The notes: generated by a model from the letters alone, not told the origin. DNA of 39,817 nt from CAKOTZ01 sp964489885 (GCA_964489885.1 CAZAZX010000012.1:1-39817), one strand, 5' to 3'; counted from the stretch's first letter, positions 8,977 through 15,787 are shown. Numbers and translations are program-made.

Positions 8977-9228
8977 TTATTTACTTTCTAACTTATTTAA
9001 TTTTTCTCTGCACTTACCGCAGACCAACTTTTCTTTATATTCTACTAGATTTTTCGTTCCTCCACAAAAGATACAGTTAGGTTGGTACTTTTTTAAAATA
9101 ATTGATGTGCCTTCAACGTATATTTCTATGGGGTCCTTTTCTTGAATTCCTAGTTTATTTCTTAACTCTATTGGTATTACCACTCTTCCGAGTTCATCCA
9201 CTTTTCTTACTATTCCTGTTGATTTCAT
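8977..9228 (-). CDS. abrB: AbrB-family transition-state regulator with C-terminal zinc ribbon
   Basis: AbrB proteins are dimeric or tetrameric DNA-binding repressors of stationary-phase and sporulation genes in Firmicutes. The N-terminal swapped-hairpin domain is almost canonical (MKSTGIVRKVDELGRVVIP, residues 1-19). The C-terminal part has CIFC and CGKC, a four-cysteine zinc ribbon as in many clostridial AbrB relatives; Bacillus AbrB has a different tail. I start at ATG 9228 because GGAAG lies 9 bases upstream; a longer frame to 9264 adds only unsupported residues. The product is 83 residues. It has its own promoter (9277-9305) and terminator (8936-8974). Confidence 0.93.
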   Translation of the reverse strand: MKSTGIVRKVDELGRVVIPIELRNKLGIQEKDPIEIYVEGTSIILKKYQPNCIFCGGTKNLVEYKEKLVCGKCREKLNKLESK

Positions 9229-9276
9229 AAAAATACGCTTCCTTTCTATAAAAATCGACATCAAGCTCGTAACTAC

Positions 9277-9305
9277 ATAATATCATACTTTATTCACCAT
9301 TGCAA
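9277..9305 (-). promoter_or_regulatory. Promoter of abrB
   Basis: On the minus strand TTGCAA (9300-9305), a 17-base spacer and TATTAT (9277-9282), about 50 bases before the chosen start. Confidence 0.6.
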
Positions 9306-9372
9306 GGACTTTTTTGACTTTTTGATAAAAATATACATTAACAGCAATTATTTTTTAAATTTCGTAAATTAA

Positions 9373-11076
9373 TTACTCTCCAACTGCTATTATTTTTTGC
9401 ATTGGGTTATATGTGTCTGTTGAAATTTTTGTTTTTGAAATTACATTTCCATTTAAAATTAAATATTTATATGTTACCGTTTTTACTCCATTTGTTCCTT
9501 TTTGTCTAACTACTTGTGCACCTGGTGCTAATGAAGAATCTTTAATGTATGTTGTTGAAAATGGAATTATATTTATTTTAACTGCATCTAATCTTACTTC
9601 ATATTCAACTTCTTCCTTTACACCAAATATATCTATTTTAGCAACTCCGTTTTTTACTTCCGATACAATTTTTATTGGATATTTTCTTGAATTTTTAAAT
9701 TTAAAATCTGTATTTCCATAAACTACTGTTGCATCCAAGCCTGCTTTTACATAAGATGTAACAAATTGATGATTTCTTCTTGAGGTCACTTCTAAATTTG
9801 CATATAAAACTGCATTATATAATGTTGATGAAATTTGGCATATACCTCCACCAAGCCCATCTACAACTTCTCCATTTGAATATATTTTTGCATTTTTATA
9901 TCCTGCTTCAATTGTTCTTTCACCTACAACAGTATTATATGAGAATTCTTCTCCTGGCATTAATACTGTTCCATTTATTTTATCTGATGCCAACTTTAAA
10001 TTATTGCTTCTTGACCTATTTGTTACATCATATTTTGTACTAAATGATGATAGCATATCTGGGAAAGCTTCCACTCCTATTTGATCTTTTGTAATATTAG
10101 GTTTCGTATAATTTAATTTAATAGTATATGATTCTTGAGGTGTTTGTATCATCTGTTTTGCTTCGTCAATTGATATTGAGAAATCAACTCCATATACCTC
10201 TGGATAAATTACAAACGGATCTTTTGTGTAGTAGGCATCCTTTGGTTCTGTATATATTTCATTTCTTATTTTTTCTATATCTATAGCATTAGGTTGTTCT
10301 AATTGGACAGGTATTTCCAATGTTTTTTCTTCATCTTTATCACTTTGAATTGCTTTAATAATTTGTTCTTTTAATACATCTTTTTGAATTATCGTTCCTT
10401 CTTTTCCCGGAGTTATGATTAATTTTCCGTCCTCTATATAATAACTGTACTGTGTTATTGCATCTGGTAGTTTTGATTCAACATCTAATAAATATGAATC
10501 TAAACTTTCATTCATATATGAATACTTAACAACTACGTCCTTTTTGTTTATCATAGTTTTTAAAATGGAATAATTGTTTTTAACTATATTTCCATTTTTT
10601 CCAGTTTCATAAGCTTCTTTTATTGCATCATCTATATTATATTTAAATTCAATTTGAGTTGGGTTTAGAGCAGTTGAATATTCTTTATATGTTAAATTTA
10701 TATCTTTATCTAATTGTTTTTTTAATTCTTCAGTTATTTTTTCTTTTGCAGTTTCTTTTGATAAACCGCTAATGTCTATTCCATTAATTGATATGCCATT
10801 TATCATTTTTGTGTTTGTCATATTTAAAAGTGCAAAAATTGTAGAAAAAATTCCAATTAAAACAGCTAATAATATTATTATTAGCACAACAACTTCAACT
10901 ATTTTCTTCTTATCTTTTTTTTCATTTTTTTCATTTTCTTGGGCTTCAATAATTTCTTTTGCTTCTTTTATTATTTCTTGTGTTGCTACTTCTTTATCTT
11001 CTTTTTTTACTTCGTCTGCCGTTAATTCTTTTTCTTGTGTTGTTTCTGTATTTTCTGTTTTACCATTTGTAGGCAT
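9373..11076 (-). CDS. VanW-family membrane-anchored cell-wall protein with G5-like domain
   Basis: The 567-residue protein starts with about 58 charged, Glu/Lys-rich cytoplasmic residues, then one membrane segment (59-84). Outside it has one or two peptidoglycan-binding-4 type domains (the first with NGIDISGLSKETA near 98-110). The VanW domain lies at about 340-470, with GTVLMPGEEFSYN and GGGICQISSTLYNAV. The last 70 residues look like a G5 domain. VanW proteins are common in clostridial envelopes and are not by themselves evidence of vancomycin resistance. Their biochemical role is unsettled. AGAGGGG precedes ATG 11076, and a promoter is seen at 11118-11146. Confidence 0.9.
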   Translation of the reverse strand: MPTNGKTENTETTQEKELTADEVKKEDKEVATQEIIKEAKEIIEAQENEKNEKKDKKKIVEVVVLIIILLAVLIGIFSTIFALLNMTNTKMINGISINGIDISGLSKETAKEKITEELKKQLDKDINLTYKEYSTALNPTQIEFKYNIDDAIKEAYETGKNGNIVKNNYSILKTMINKKDVVVKYSYMNESLDSYLLDVESKLPDAITQYSYYIEDGKLIITPGKEGTIIQKDVLKEQIIKAIQSDKDEEKTLEIPVQLEQPNAIDIEKIRNEIYTEPKDAYYTKDPFVIYPEVYGVDFSISIDEAKQMIQTPQESYTIKLNYTKPNITKDQIGVEAFPDMLSSFSTKYDVTNRSRSNNLKLASDKINGTVLMPGEEFSYNTVVGERTIEAGYKNAKIYSNGEVVDGLGGGICQISSTLYNAVLYANLEVTSRRNHQFVTSYVKAGLDATVVYGNTDFKFKNSRKYPIKIVSEVKNGVAKIDIFGVKEEVEYEVRLDAVKINIIPFSTTYIKDSSLAPGAQVVRQKGTNGVKTVTYKYLILNGNVISKTKISTDTYNPMQKIIAVGE

Positions 11077-11117
11077 TATATTTCCCCTCTCAAAATCTCT
11101 CCATCATATTCATTTTG

Positions 11118-11146
11118 ATATTATCATAAAACAAATATTTTGACAA
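11118..11146 (-). promoter_or_regulatory. Promoter of the VanW-family gene
   Basis: On the minus strand TTGTCA (11141-11146), a 17-base spacer and TAATAT (11118-11123), about 40 bases before the start. Confidence 0.6.
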
Positions 11147-11223
11147 GACTAATTATAATTACTCTTAATAAGTATAAATTAATTTTACATCTAATTTTAT
11201 TCGAGGGAATTTCATATATTCAA

Positions 11224-11421
11224 TTATTTACTAAAAAAAACCTCTAAAATTGAGCTATCTAATGCATATGCAATTTTATCCATTATTTGCACTGATGGAT
11301 TTCTTCTTGTGCCTTTTTCTAAATGACACAAGTATCCTATGGAAATTCCAGTTTCTAAAGCCAATTCTTTTAATGATATGCCTTTTGAAATTCTTATTTC
11401 CTTCATTCTGTTGTTATACAT
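11224..11421 (-). CDS. Small XRE-family HTH regulator
   Basis: The product is 65 residues, almost only a lambda-repressor-type helix-turn-helix (ISLKELALETGISIGYLC, with LEKGTRRNPS). I start at ATG 11421 because AAAGGAGG lies 9 bases upstream; a longer frame to 11487 would run through the promoter. It is transcribed away from the tRNA-Arg gene. The promoter at 11456-11484 overlaps a TTGAC-AA-GTCAA inverted repeat, so autoregulation is plausible. Targets are unknown. Confidence 0.82.
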   Translation of the reverse strand: MYNNRMKEIRISKGISLKELALETGISIGYLCHLEKGTRRNPSVQIMDKIAYALDSSILEVFFSK

Positions 11422-11455
11422 ATACTTAAGCCTCCTTTTTTGTCCTTTTAGCAAT

Positions 11456-11484
11456 ATGATAACACGACCATTTTGACAAGTCAA
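11456..11484 (-). promoter_or_regulatory. Promoter with overlapping inverted repeat, upstream of the small XRE gene
   Basis: On the minus strand TTGACT (11479-11484), 17 bases and TATCAT (11456-11461). The inverted repeat 11473-11484 (TTGAC, AA, GTCAA on the plus strand) covers the -35 box and could be the operator of the HTH protein. Confidence 0.55.
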
Positions 11485-11511
11485 CACTTTAAGAAAAAAA
11501 TTAATTTTTCA

Positions 11512-11540
11512 TTGACAAAATATGTTTTATATGTTAATAT
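11512..11540 (+). promoter_or_regulatory. Promoter of tRNA-Arg
   Basis: Consensus TTGACA (11512-11517), a 17-base spacer and TAATAT (11535-11540), 19 bases before the tRNA. Confidence 0.75.
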
Positions 11541-11559
11541 ATTTGATGTTCAAAGTTTT

Positions 11560-11636
11560 GGGTCAGTAGCTCAGTTGGATAGAGCATTGGCCTTCTAAGC
11601 CAAGGGTCGGGGGTTCGAATCCCTTCTGGCTCACCA
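11560..11636 (+). tRNA. tRNA-Arg (anticodon TCT)
   Basis: A full cloverleaf of 77 bases with encoded CCA. The acceptor stem pairs GGGTCAG with CTGGCTC, with two G-T wobbles. The D arm is GCTC/GAGC. The anticodon stem TTGGC/GCCAA holds loop CTTCTAA, giving UCU (reads AGA). The T loop is TTCGAAT. Confidence 0.95.
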
Positions 11637-11675
11637 AAACAAATAAAACAGCTACTTATGTTGAAGTAGTATAAT

Positions 11676-11712
11676 AAATGTAGATACAAAACTGTATCTA
11701 CATTTATTTTTA
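11676..11712 (+). terminator. Terminator after tRNA-Arg
   Basis: Arms 11676-11687 and 11694-11705 (AAATGTAGATAC and its complement) form a perfect 12-base-pair stem followed by TATTTTTATT. A smaller hairpin (CTACTT/AAGTAG, about 11652-11669) precedes it. Confidence 0.75.
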
Positions 11713-11730
11713 TTGTGAAACGCAAGGTGG
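11707..11730 (+). repeat. Post-terminator motif, copy B
   Basis: After the tRNA-Arg terminator the T-run continues as TTATTGTGAAACGCAAGG, then TGGAGCAGATTCTTATT. This matches copy D (14821-14844) over about 35 bases with a few differences. Confidence 0.55.
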
Positions 11731-11781
11731 AGCAGATTCTTATTCAGAATATTTCCAATTTTATTATTTTTTATTTACTGC

Positions 11782-11810
11782 TAGACAATATATATTTTTT
11801 TATATATAAT
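11782..11810 (+). promoter_or_regulatory. Promoter of the S24-like repressor gene
   Basis: TAGACA (11782-11787), 17 bases and TATAAT (11805-11810), about 45 bases before the ATG. Confidence 0.6.
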
Positions 11811-11855
11811 ATATTTTAGTATTTAAAAAGGAAAAAAAGGAGATTTTGTTTTATT

Positions 11856-12422
11856 ATGATCGGAGACATGATTGCAAAAATTAGAAAAGAAAAAGGCTTA
11901 ACAAAAACCGAATTAGCCAAGCGCACTGGTATTAACATTGGTCATTTAACTCACATTGAAAAAGGTGAGAGAAACCCAAGCCAGTCTGCATTAAAAAATA
12001 TTTGTAAAGCATTGAACACACCATATCAGCCACTTTTTTATACTTATGGAAAAACTATTAATGAAGAACAAGAAACTTATGGATATATAAATTATATTCC
12101 ATATAATAAAATAATTGCTATTGATGACTTAAACAATCTTATTGATTGTCCAGATAGTGCACCTAGTGCTTCTATTGCAATTAAAATCAATGACGATTCA
12201 ATGGAAAAAACTTTAATCAAAAATTCTTATGCTTTTGTCGAATTTAACACTTTGCTTGATAATAATGAAATAGGCTTATTTTTTCTTAATAACAAATTTA
12301 TTATTCGTAGATTTTTTTCAAGTAAAGGAAAAATCTCTTTAAAAGCAGATAATAACGATTATAAAGACATAAAAGTTAATGAAAAAGATACTTTTTACAT
12401 TGTTGGAAAAGTAATATTATAG
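11856..12422 (+). CDS. XRE/S24-like (CI/LexA-type) repressor, probably not self-cleaving
   Basis: 188 residues. The N-terminal helix-turn-helix (about 5-60) includes LTKTELAKRTGINIGHLTHI and EKGERNPS. The C-terminal half is LexA/CI-like: INDDSME at 111-117 matches the catalytic-serine block (Ser115). The segment that should hold the catalytic lysine reads FIIRRFF (148-154), so arginine occupies the lysine position. No Ala-Gly or Cys-Gly cleavage dyad is evident in the linker. I infer a repressor that keeps the dimerisation fold but has lost RecA-stimulated self-cleavage. AAGGAG lies about 12 bases before ATG. No prophage genes are beside it, so its targets are unknown. Confidence 0.8.
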   Translation: MIGDMIAKIRKEKGLTKTELAKRTGINIGHLTHIEKGERNPSQSALKNICKALNTPYQPLFYTYGKTINEEQETYGYINYIPYNKIIAIDDLNNLIDCPDSAPSASIAIKINDDSMEKTLIKNSYAFVEFNTLLDNNEIGLFFLNNKFIIRRFFSSKGKISLKADNNDYKDIKVNEKDTFYIVGKVIL

Positions 12423-12457
12423 AAATATTACATTTATGTGTCATTTATCAAAAATAC

Positions 12458-12486
12458 TTGAATAATGTTTTTTTTAATAATATAAT
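12458..12486 (+). promoter_or_regulatory. Promoter of the CBM25-like gene
   Basis: TTGAAT (12458-12463), a 17-base spacer and TATAAT (12481-12486), 35 bases before the start. Confidence 0.65.
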
Positions 12487-12520
12487 GTTGCCAACGAAAG
12501 ATAAATAAGGAGAGATATAG

Positions 12521-12985
12521 ATGGAACTAACAAAAAATATATTTTTTAACACAGATAAACTAACAGCAAATACTTTAGTAAAAATTTCTTATACAGGTAA
12601 ATTTTTCCAAGATGATTCTGAAAAAGTATATATTCACTATGGGTATGGGCTAAATTGGGATGAAGTTAATGAAGTAGAAATGAAAAAATCTGACTTAGGT
12701 TTTCAAGCTGAAATAGAGTTAATTGATTCTGATACATTTAATTTCTGTTTTAAAAACAATAAAGAAGAATGGGATAATAATGATGGAAATAATTATATAT
12801 TCCCAATAGAGAAAGTTGAAACTGCGCTTGTTGTTCAAGAAGAAAACAAATTAGTTGGTGCAAGGAAATTAAGAAAAACTTATTTATGGAGTAAGAAAAT
12901 TAAACTTGCCTTATATAAAATTATTGTTAGTGTTCCAAAACTTATCTCTGGTAATTATAAAAGAAAGATAACAAATGAAGATTAA
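12521..12985 (+). CDS. Stand-alone starch-binding-domain protein (CBM25/53-like)
   Basis: 154 residues. About residues 15-100 resemble family 25/53 starch-binding modules: VYIHYGYGLNWDEV, then FNFCFKNNKEEWDNNDG and NNYIFP, the usual order of aromatic and Asn/Asp-rich motifs. No catalytic domain, signal peptide or membrane segment is present, so the protein should stay in the cytoplasm. The last 50 residues are Lys/Arg-rich (KLRKTYLWSKKIKLALYK). A role at intracellular alpha-glucan such as glycogen is a possible inference. AAGGAGAG precedes ATG. It has its own promoter and shares a hairpin terminator with the convergent SDR gene. Confidence 0.75.
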   Translation: MELTKNIFFNTDKLTANTLVKISYTGKFFQDDSEKVYIHYGYGLNWDEVNEVEMKKSDLGFQAEIELIDSDTFNFCFKNNKEEWDNNDGNNYIFPIEKVETALVVQEENKLVGARKLRKTYLWSKKIKLALYKIIVSVPKLISGNYKRKITNED

Positions 12986-12988
12986 TAG

Positions 12989-13045
12989 AATAAATTAAAA
13001 AAATGGATTTTGTATTAAAATACAAAATCCATTTTTTAATTTATT
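12989..13045. terminator. Shared hairpin terminator between convergent genes
   Basis: A long inverted repeat: left arm 12989-13015, loop TTAAAA or similar, right arm 13021-13045, with one bulged A. A- and T-runs on both sides allow termination in both directions. The SDR stop codon (13036-13038) lies inside the right arm. Confidence 0.8.
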
Positions 13046-13765
13046 CCCCATCCTCCATCTATAGATATTATTTGTCCTGTTATATACTTATCTTCTATCA
13101 ACCATTCTACTGCTTTAGCTATATATTCTGGTTTTCCTATTTTTTCTAATGGAATATTATTTATTATTTGTTTTTTATCACTTTCTGTAAGCTCTTTGTT
13201 CATGTCTGTGTCAATTATGCCTGGTGCAATTGCATTTACTCTTATATTAGAAGGTCCTAGCTCTTTTGCAAGTGCCTTTGTAAATCCATTTACTCCAGCT
13301 TTTGCAGTAGAATAATGAACCTCACACGAAGCTCCAACCAAGCCCCAAATTGAAGAAATATTTATTATTAATCCATTTTGTTCTTGAAGCATACTACTCA
13401 AAACACCCTTGCAAGTATAATAGATTGATGTTAAATTTGTTCCGAATCATGTTATTCCAATCTTCTTCAGTTATATCTGCAAATGGCTTTATTTGTGATA
13501 TACCTGCATTATTTATTAATACGTCAATTTTTTTATATTTGTTTATGGCATAATTAATCATTTTATCTACTTCAGTTTTTTTACTAACATCTGCTTTATA
13601 AATATCAACATTAAACCCTTTAGAATTCAATTCTTTTTTTATTTTAAAAGCTTCCTTTTCTGAAGTGTTATAATTTAATATCAAATCACAATTCTTTTTT
13701 GCTAATTCATAAACTATAGCTTTACCTATTCCTTTTGCTCCCCCTGTTACTATGATTGTTTTCAT
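13036..13765 (-). pseudogene. SDR-family oxidoreductase (FabG-like) interrupted by a +1 frameshift
   Basis: The sequence encodes a complete short-chain dehydrogenase/reductase in two frames. The first part (13394-13765) has the Rossmann motif TGGAKGIG at residues 7-14 and NNAG. The second part (13036 to about 13443) has the catalytic Ser (INISS), YSTAK (Tyr and Lys) and the C-terminal GQIISIDGGWG. Joining frames near 13442-13445 restores a continuous family-like sequence (EEDWNNMI, then TNLTSIYYTCKGVL). One extra base in the TTCGGAA context explains the break. Such enzymes are NADPH-dependent 3-oxoacyl-ACP reductases or related dehydrogenases. All other motifs are intact, so a sequencing or assembly error is as likely as recent inactivation. 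Confidence 0.85.
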
Positions 13766-13881
13766 AAAATCACATACTTTCTAAAATTTACAATTATTAA
13801 TATTTTTATTTTAATCTACTTTAGTTAAAAAAGCAAAAAAAAATCAGGAATTAAGAAATTACTTCAAAACTCTTGATCTTT

Positions 13882-13957
13882 TGGAGCCGCTAGTCAGACT
13901 TGAACTGACGACCTACTGATTACAAATCAGTTGCTCTACCAACTGAGCTACAGCGGC
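13882..13957 (-). tRNA. tRNA-Thr (anticodon TGT)
   Basis: A 76-base cloverleaf on the minus strand with encoded CCA. The acceptor is GCCGCTG/TAGCGGC and the anticodon stem ACTGA/TCAGT holds loop TTTGTAA, giving UGU. Last in a Lys-Glu-Thr transcription unit. Confidence 0.95.
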
Positions 13958-13971
13958 ATTTACGCTATTTT

Positions 13972-14046
13972 TGGTGACCCGTACGGGAATCGAACCCATG
14001 TCTCCGCCGTGAAAGGGCGATGTCTTAACCGCTTGACCAACGGGCC
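13972..14046 (-). tRNA. tRNA-Glu (anticodon TTC)
   Basis: A 75-base cloverleaf on the minus strand with encoded CCA. The acceptor is GGCCCGT/ACGGGTC and the anticodon loop CTTTCAC gives UUC. It lies 5 bases after tRNA-Lys in the same unit. Confidence 0.95.
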
Positions 14047-14051
14047 TCTTA

Positions 14052-14127
14052 TGGTGAGCCATCGCAGACTCGAACTGCGGACAACTTGATTAAAAGTCAA
14101 GTGCTCTACCACCTGAGCTAATGGCCC
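14052..14127 (-). tRNA. tRNA-Lys (anticodon TTT)
   Basis: A 76-base cloverleaf on the minus strand with encoded CCA. The acceptor is GGGCCAT/ATGGCTC and the anticodon stem CTTGA/TCAAG holds loop CTTTTAA, giving UUU. First gene of the cluster. Confidence 0.95.
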
Positions 14128-14145
14128 AAAACTTAATGCTTATTT

Positions 14146-14174
14146 AGTTTACTACATTTTTTTGTTCTTGTCAA
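14146..14174 (-). promoter_or_regulatory. Promoter of the tRNA-Lys-Glu-Thr cluster
   Basis: On the minus strand TTGACA (14169-14174), a 17-base spacer and TAAACT (14146-14151), 18 bases before tRNA-Lys. Confidence 0.7.
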
Positions 14175-14319
14175 CCTATAAATTAACATTTTTTAAAGTT
14201 TTTTTGTTTATATTTCAAAATATTCCATTTTTAGTGATTTTAATATTAAAATAGCTCATTTATATGTTATCATAACGTGACCAACCTACATATTTAAAGC
14301 TTTGGTTTGGTTCCCAAGA

Positions 14320-14343
14320 ACCTTGTTGCTTTCGCAATAAAAT
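14320..14343 (-). repeat. Post-terminator motif, copy C (inverted relative to copy D)
   Basis: The minus strand reads TTTTATTGCGAAAGCAACA then AGGTT, identical in its core to copy D at 14821-14844. C and D therefore form an inverted repeat around the first GC-rich gene. No clear hairpin precedes this copy, unlike the others. Confidence 0.6.
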
Positions 14344-14419
14344 ATAAAAACTACAACTTTTATTATAACCTAATTGAACTAACTTTAACCTTAAAATTCA
14401 TTATTTTTTAGCATTATTC

Positions 14420-14448
14420 TTGTGTATTATGTAAATTTGTGGTATAAT
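14420..14448 (+). promoter_or_regulatory. Promoter of the first GC-rich island gene
   Basis: TTGTGT (14420-14425), a 17-base spacer and TATAAT (14443-14448). The spacer ATTATGTAAATTT is repeated almost exactly in front of the second unit (about 14948-14970), so promoter and gene were duplicated together. Confidence 0.7.
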
Positions 14449-14498
14449 AAATATGTAGATGGTTAACTACGTCATGGTGAAAGGAGACACAGAACATC

Positions 14499-14774
14499 AT
14501 GAAACGGCAAATTTTGATTTACCTGCCGAAAGAGCAGGAGGTCGTGGTTCGTCAGCCTTTGGGTTTAAAAATCGAGTATCTGTACCCGTACGACAAGCGA
14601 TACTCAGAAAAAGACATCCTTCAGCTTTCGGCTGAGGAGGATGTCAACAGCCCCTACGGACATGTCCTCATCTGCGTTGGTGGCAATAAGCCTCCTCAGG
14701 CGGATTTCCAGGTAATTGGGAAGGCCATTCGCGGCGGCAAACAGGTTTCCGTGTTTGGGAAGCTCGTCGAGTAA
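14499..14774 (+). CDS. Unknown small protein, GC-rich island unit 1
   Basis: 91 residues, no family recognised, no signal peptide or membrane segment. Features include ILIYLPKEQEV near the start, VNSPYGHVLICVGGNKPP in the middle and VFGKLVE at the end. The alternating pattern suggests a small beta-rich fold. The gene is much GC-richer than the neighbours, with many codons ending in C or G (GTC, GTG, CTG, CCG), which suggests transfer or unusually strong codon selection. AAGGAG lies about 12 bases before ATG. It has its own promoter and strong terminator. A decayed paralogue follows at 15023-15292. Function unknown. Confidence 0.75.
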   Translation: MKRQILIYLPKEQEVVVRQPLGLKIEYLYPYDKRYSEKDILQLSAEEDVNSPYGHVLICVGGNKPPQADFQVIGKAIRGGKQVSVFGKLVE

Positions 14775-14796
14775 GTCAATAGTTCTCTTTTCAATC

Positions 14797-14826
14797 GGGG
14801 TCGGCAATGCCGGCTCCTATTTTTTA
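14797..14826 (+). terminator. Terminator of island unit 1
   Basis: GGGGTCGGC (14797-14805), loop AAT, GCCGGCTCC (14809-14817), then TATTTTTTATT. A nearly identical hairpin ends unit 2 (15319-15339). Confidence 0.9.
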
Positions 14827-14844
14827 TTGCGAAAGCAACAAGGT
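14821..14844 (+). repeat. Post-terminator motif, copy D
   Basis: Directly after the unit 1 terminator: TTTTTATTGCGAAAGCAAC then AAGGT, continuing GAGGCAGTTTCTTATT. The extension matches copy B after tRNA-Arg. Confidence 0.6.
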
Positions 14845-15022
14845 GAGGCAGTTTCTTATTTCTTTGATTAATTTATATAAAAAAATAATGTTATTTATAT
14901 TATCAAATATAAACTATAGTAATATTTATAAATTTTATAACTTCGCATTGTATATTATGTAAATTTATGTTATTATAATATATAGTTATCTGTTCATTCT
15001 AGTATTGAAGGGAGATATGACA

Positions 15023-15292
15023 ATGGATACTGACATCATTATTCAATTGCCTAAAGAGGAAGGGGTTATCGAAAAACATCCATTGTGCAACAAGGTCTAA
15101 AGACTGGAGGTTGAAGACAAAAAATTTTATTTCTACGATTCAATAGAAATAAAAGCAAAAATTGGTAATCATAATCCATACGGAATAATTATGGTTACCA
15201 TCGGAGGCGACAAACCAGCTTCTTGGGAAAACATCGGCTGCACTTCCTGCCACGGGAGAGTAATTCCTGTGTTCGGAAAGCTCGCTAAATAA
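15023..15292 (+). pseudogene. Decayed paralogue of island unit 1 (in-frame TAA)
   Basis: From ATG 15023 the frame reads MDTDIIIQLPKEEGVIEKHP, meets TAA at 15098-15100 (codon 26), and then continues in the same frame to a normal stop at 15290-15292. The two halves align along the whole of the 14499-14774 protein (QLPKEE with YLPKEQ, NPYGIIMVTIGGDKP with SPYGHVLICVGGNKP, VFGKLAK with VFGKLVE). Promoter and terminator are also duplicated. It is less GC-rich than unit 1. A pseudogene by nonsense mutation is the simplest reading. TAA reassignment is excluded because other genes here end in TAA. Confidence 0.8.
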
Positions 15293-15318
15293 ATCATTCT
15301 CTTTTCATTATAGAGTAT

Positions 15319-15347
15319 GGAGTCGGCAATGCCGACCCCAATTTTTT
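15319..15347 (+). terminator. Terminator of island unit 2
   Basis: GGAGTCGGC (15319-15327), loop AAT, GCCGACCCC (15331-15339), one mismatch, then AATTTTTTA. Homologous to the unit 1 terminator. Confidence 0.88.
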
Positions 15348-15359
15348 ATGTTAACTTTC

Positions 15360-15388
15360 TTGCATAATATTGTAAAAAGTGCTATAAT
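15360..15388 (+). promoter_or_regulatory. Promoter of island unit 3
   Basis: TTGCAT (15360-15365), a 17-base spacer and TATAAT (15383-15388), about 50 bases before the ATG. Confidence 0.7.
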
Positions 15389-15439
15389 ATTAGCATGCAG
15401 TGTAGTTTTACTATCATATATTTAAAGGGGGAAAAGGCA

Positions 15440-15763
15440 ATGGCTGAAGGCAAAAATTATGCTCTTTACTTCAGTGACGAAGATTTGGGCAAGCCTCAAA
15501 GAAGAAGTGTGTCGCGTAATGCGATAAGGTTCAGCAATGTCGAGTTTCTGCCGTACACTGGTGATGGCAGAATCAGACTCGTCGCCACGTTCGACACGCA
15601 CAGCTTTTTCGCAGACTGGATGATGAGAACAGTTGTTTTTATCGTCAAGCCCATCGACGAGCCCGCTGTTGAAGGCTTCAAGGACGTGACCTTTTTGAAG
15701 CTCAACAAAAACCCAATCAAAGCTGGTGGAAGAGAATTCAACGTTTTCGCGGCGTTGTTATAA
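15440..15763 (+). CDS. Unknown small protein, GC-rich island unit 3
   Basis: 107 residues starting MAEGKNYALYFSDEDLGKP; no family recognised, no signal peptide or clear membrane segment. I start at ATG 15440 because AAAGGGGG lies about 10 bases upstream; the frame also extends to 15395, which would cross the transcription start. Codon use is GC-rich (GTC, CTG, TTC, AAG) like unit 1, but the sequence is not its paralogue. It has its own promoter (15360-15388) and a near-perfect terminator (15788-15822). Alternating hydrophobic residues (TVVFIVKPI, FNVFAALL) suggest a beta-rich fold. Function unknown. Confidence 0.75.
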   Translation: MAEGKNYALYFSDEDLGKPQRRSVSRNAIRFSNVEFLPYTGDGRIRLVATFDTHSFFADWMMRTVVFIVKPIDEPAVEGFKDVTFLKLNKNPIKAGGREFNVFAALL

Positions 15764-15787
15764 TTCTCTTTCCAGAAAGCTTGTTTC

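Larger units (their letters stand above)
14128..14498. other. Intergenic stretch between the tRNA cluster and the GC-rich island
   Basis: This gap holds the promoter of the tRNA cluster (14146-14174, minus), one inverted copy of the post-terminator motif (14320-14343) and the promoter of the first island gene (14420-14448, plus). The base composition changes from AT-rich to GC-richer at about 14470. No other gene is seen. Confidence 0.75.

Noticed and set aside
9373..11076. Vancomycin resistance gene
   Set aside because: VanW-family proteins are widespread in Clostridia envelopes; no vanH, vanA/B-type ligase or vanX is nearby.
11534..11725. A 63-codon reading frame antisense to tRNA-Arg with the string EGIRTPDP
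   Set aside because: It runs across the tRNA on the opposite strand; this peptide string is a well-known artefact of translating tRNA genes backwards.
12989..13045. Small regulatory RNA between convergent genes
   Set aside because: The long inverted repeat with A- and T-runs is fully explained as a bidirectional terminator; no promoter is seen for an RNA.
15098..15100. Recoding of TAA as a sense codon in the 15023 unit
   Set aside because: Many genes here, including fusA-region and hsdR genes, use TAA as their normal stop, and no recoding signal is visible.
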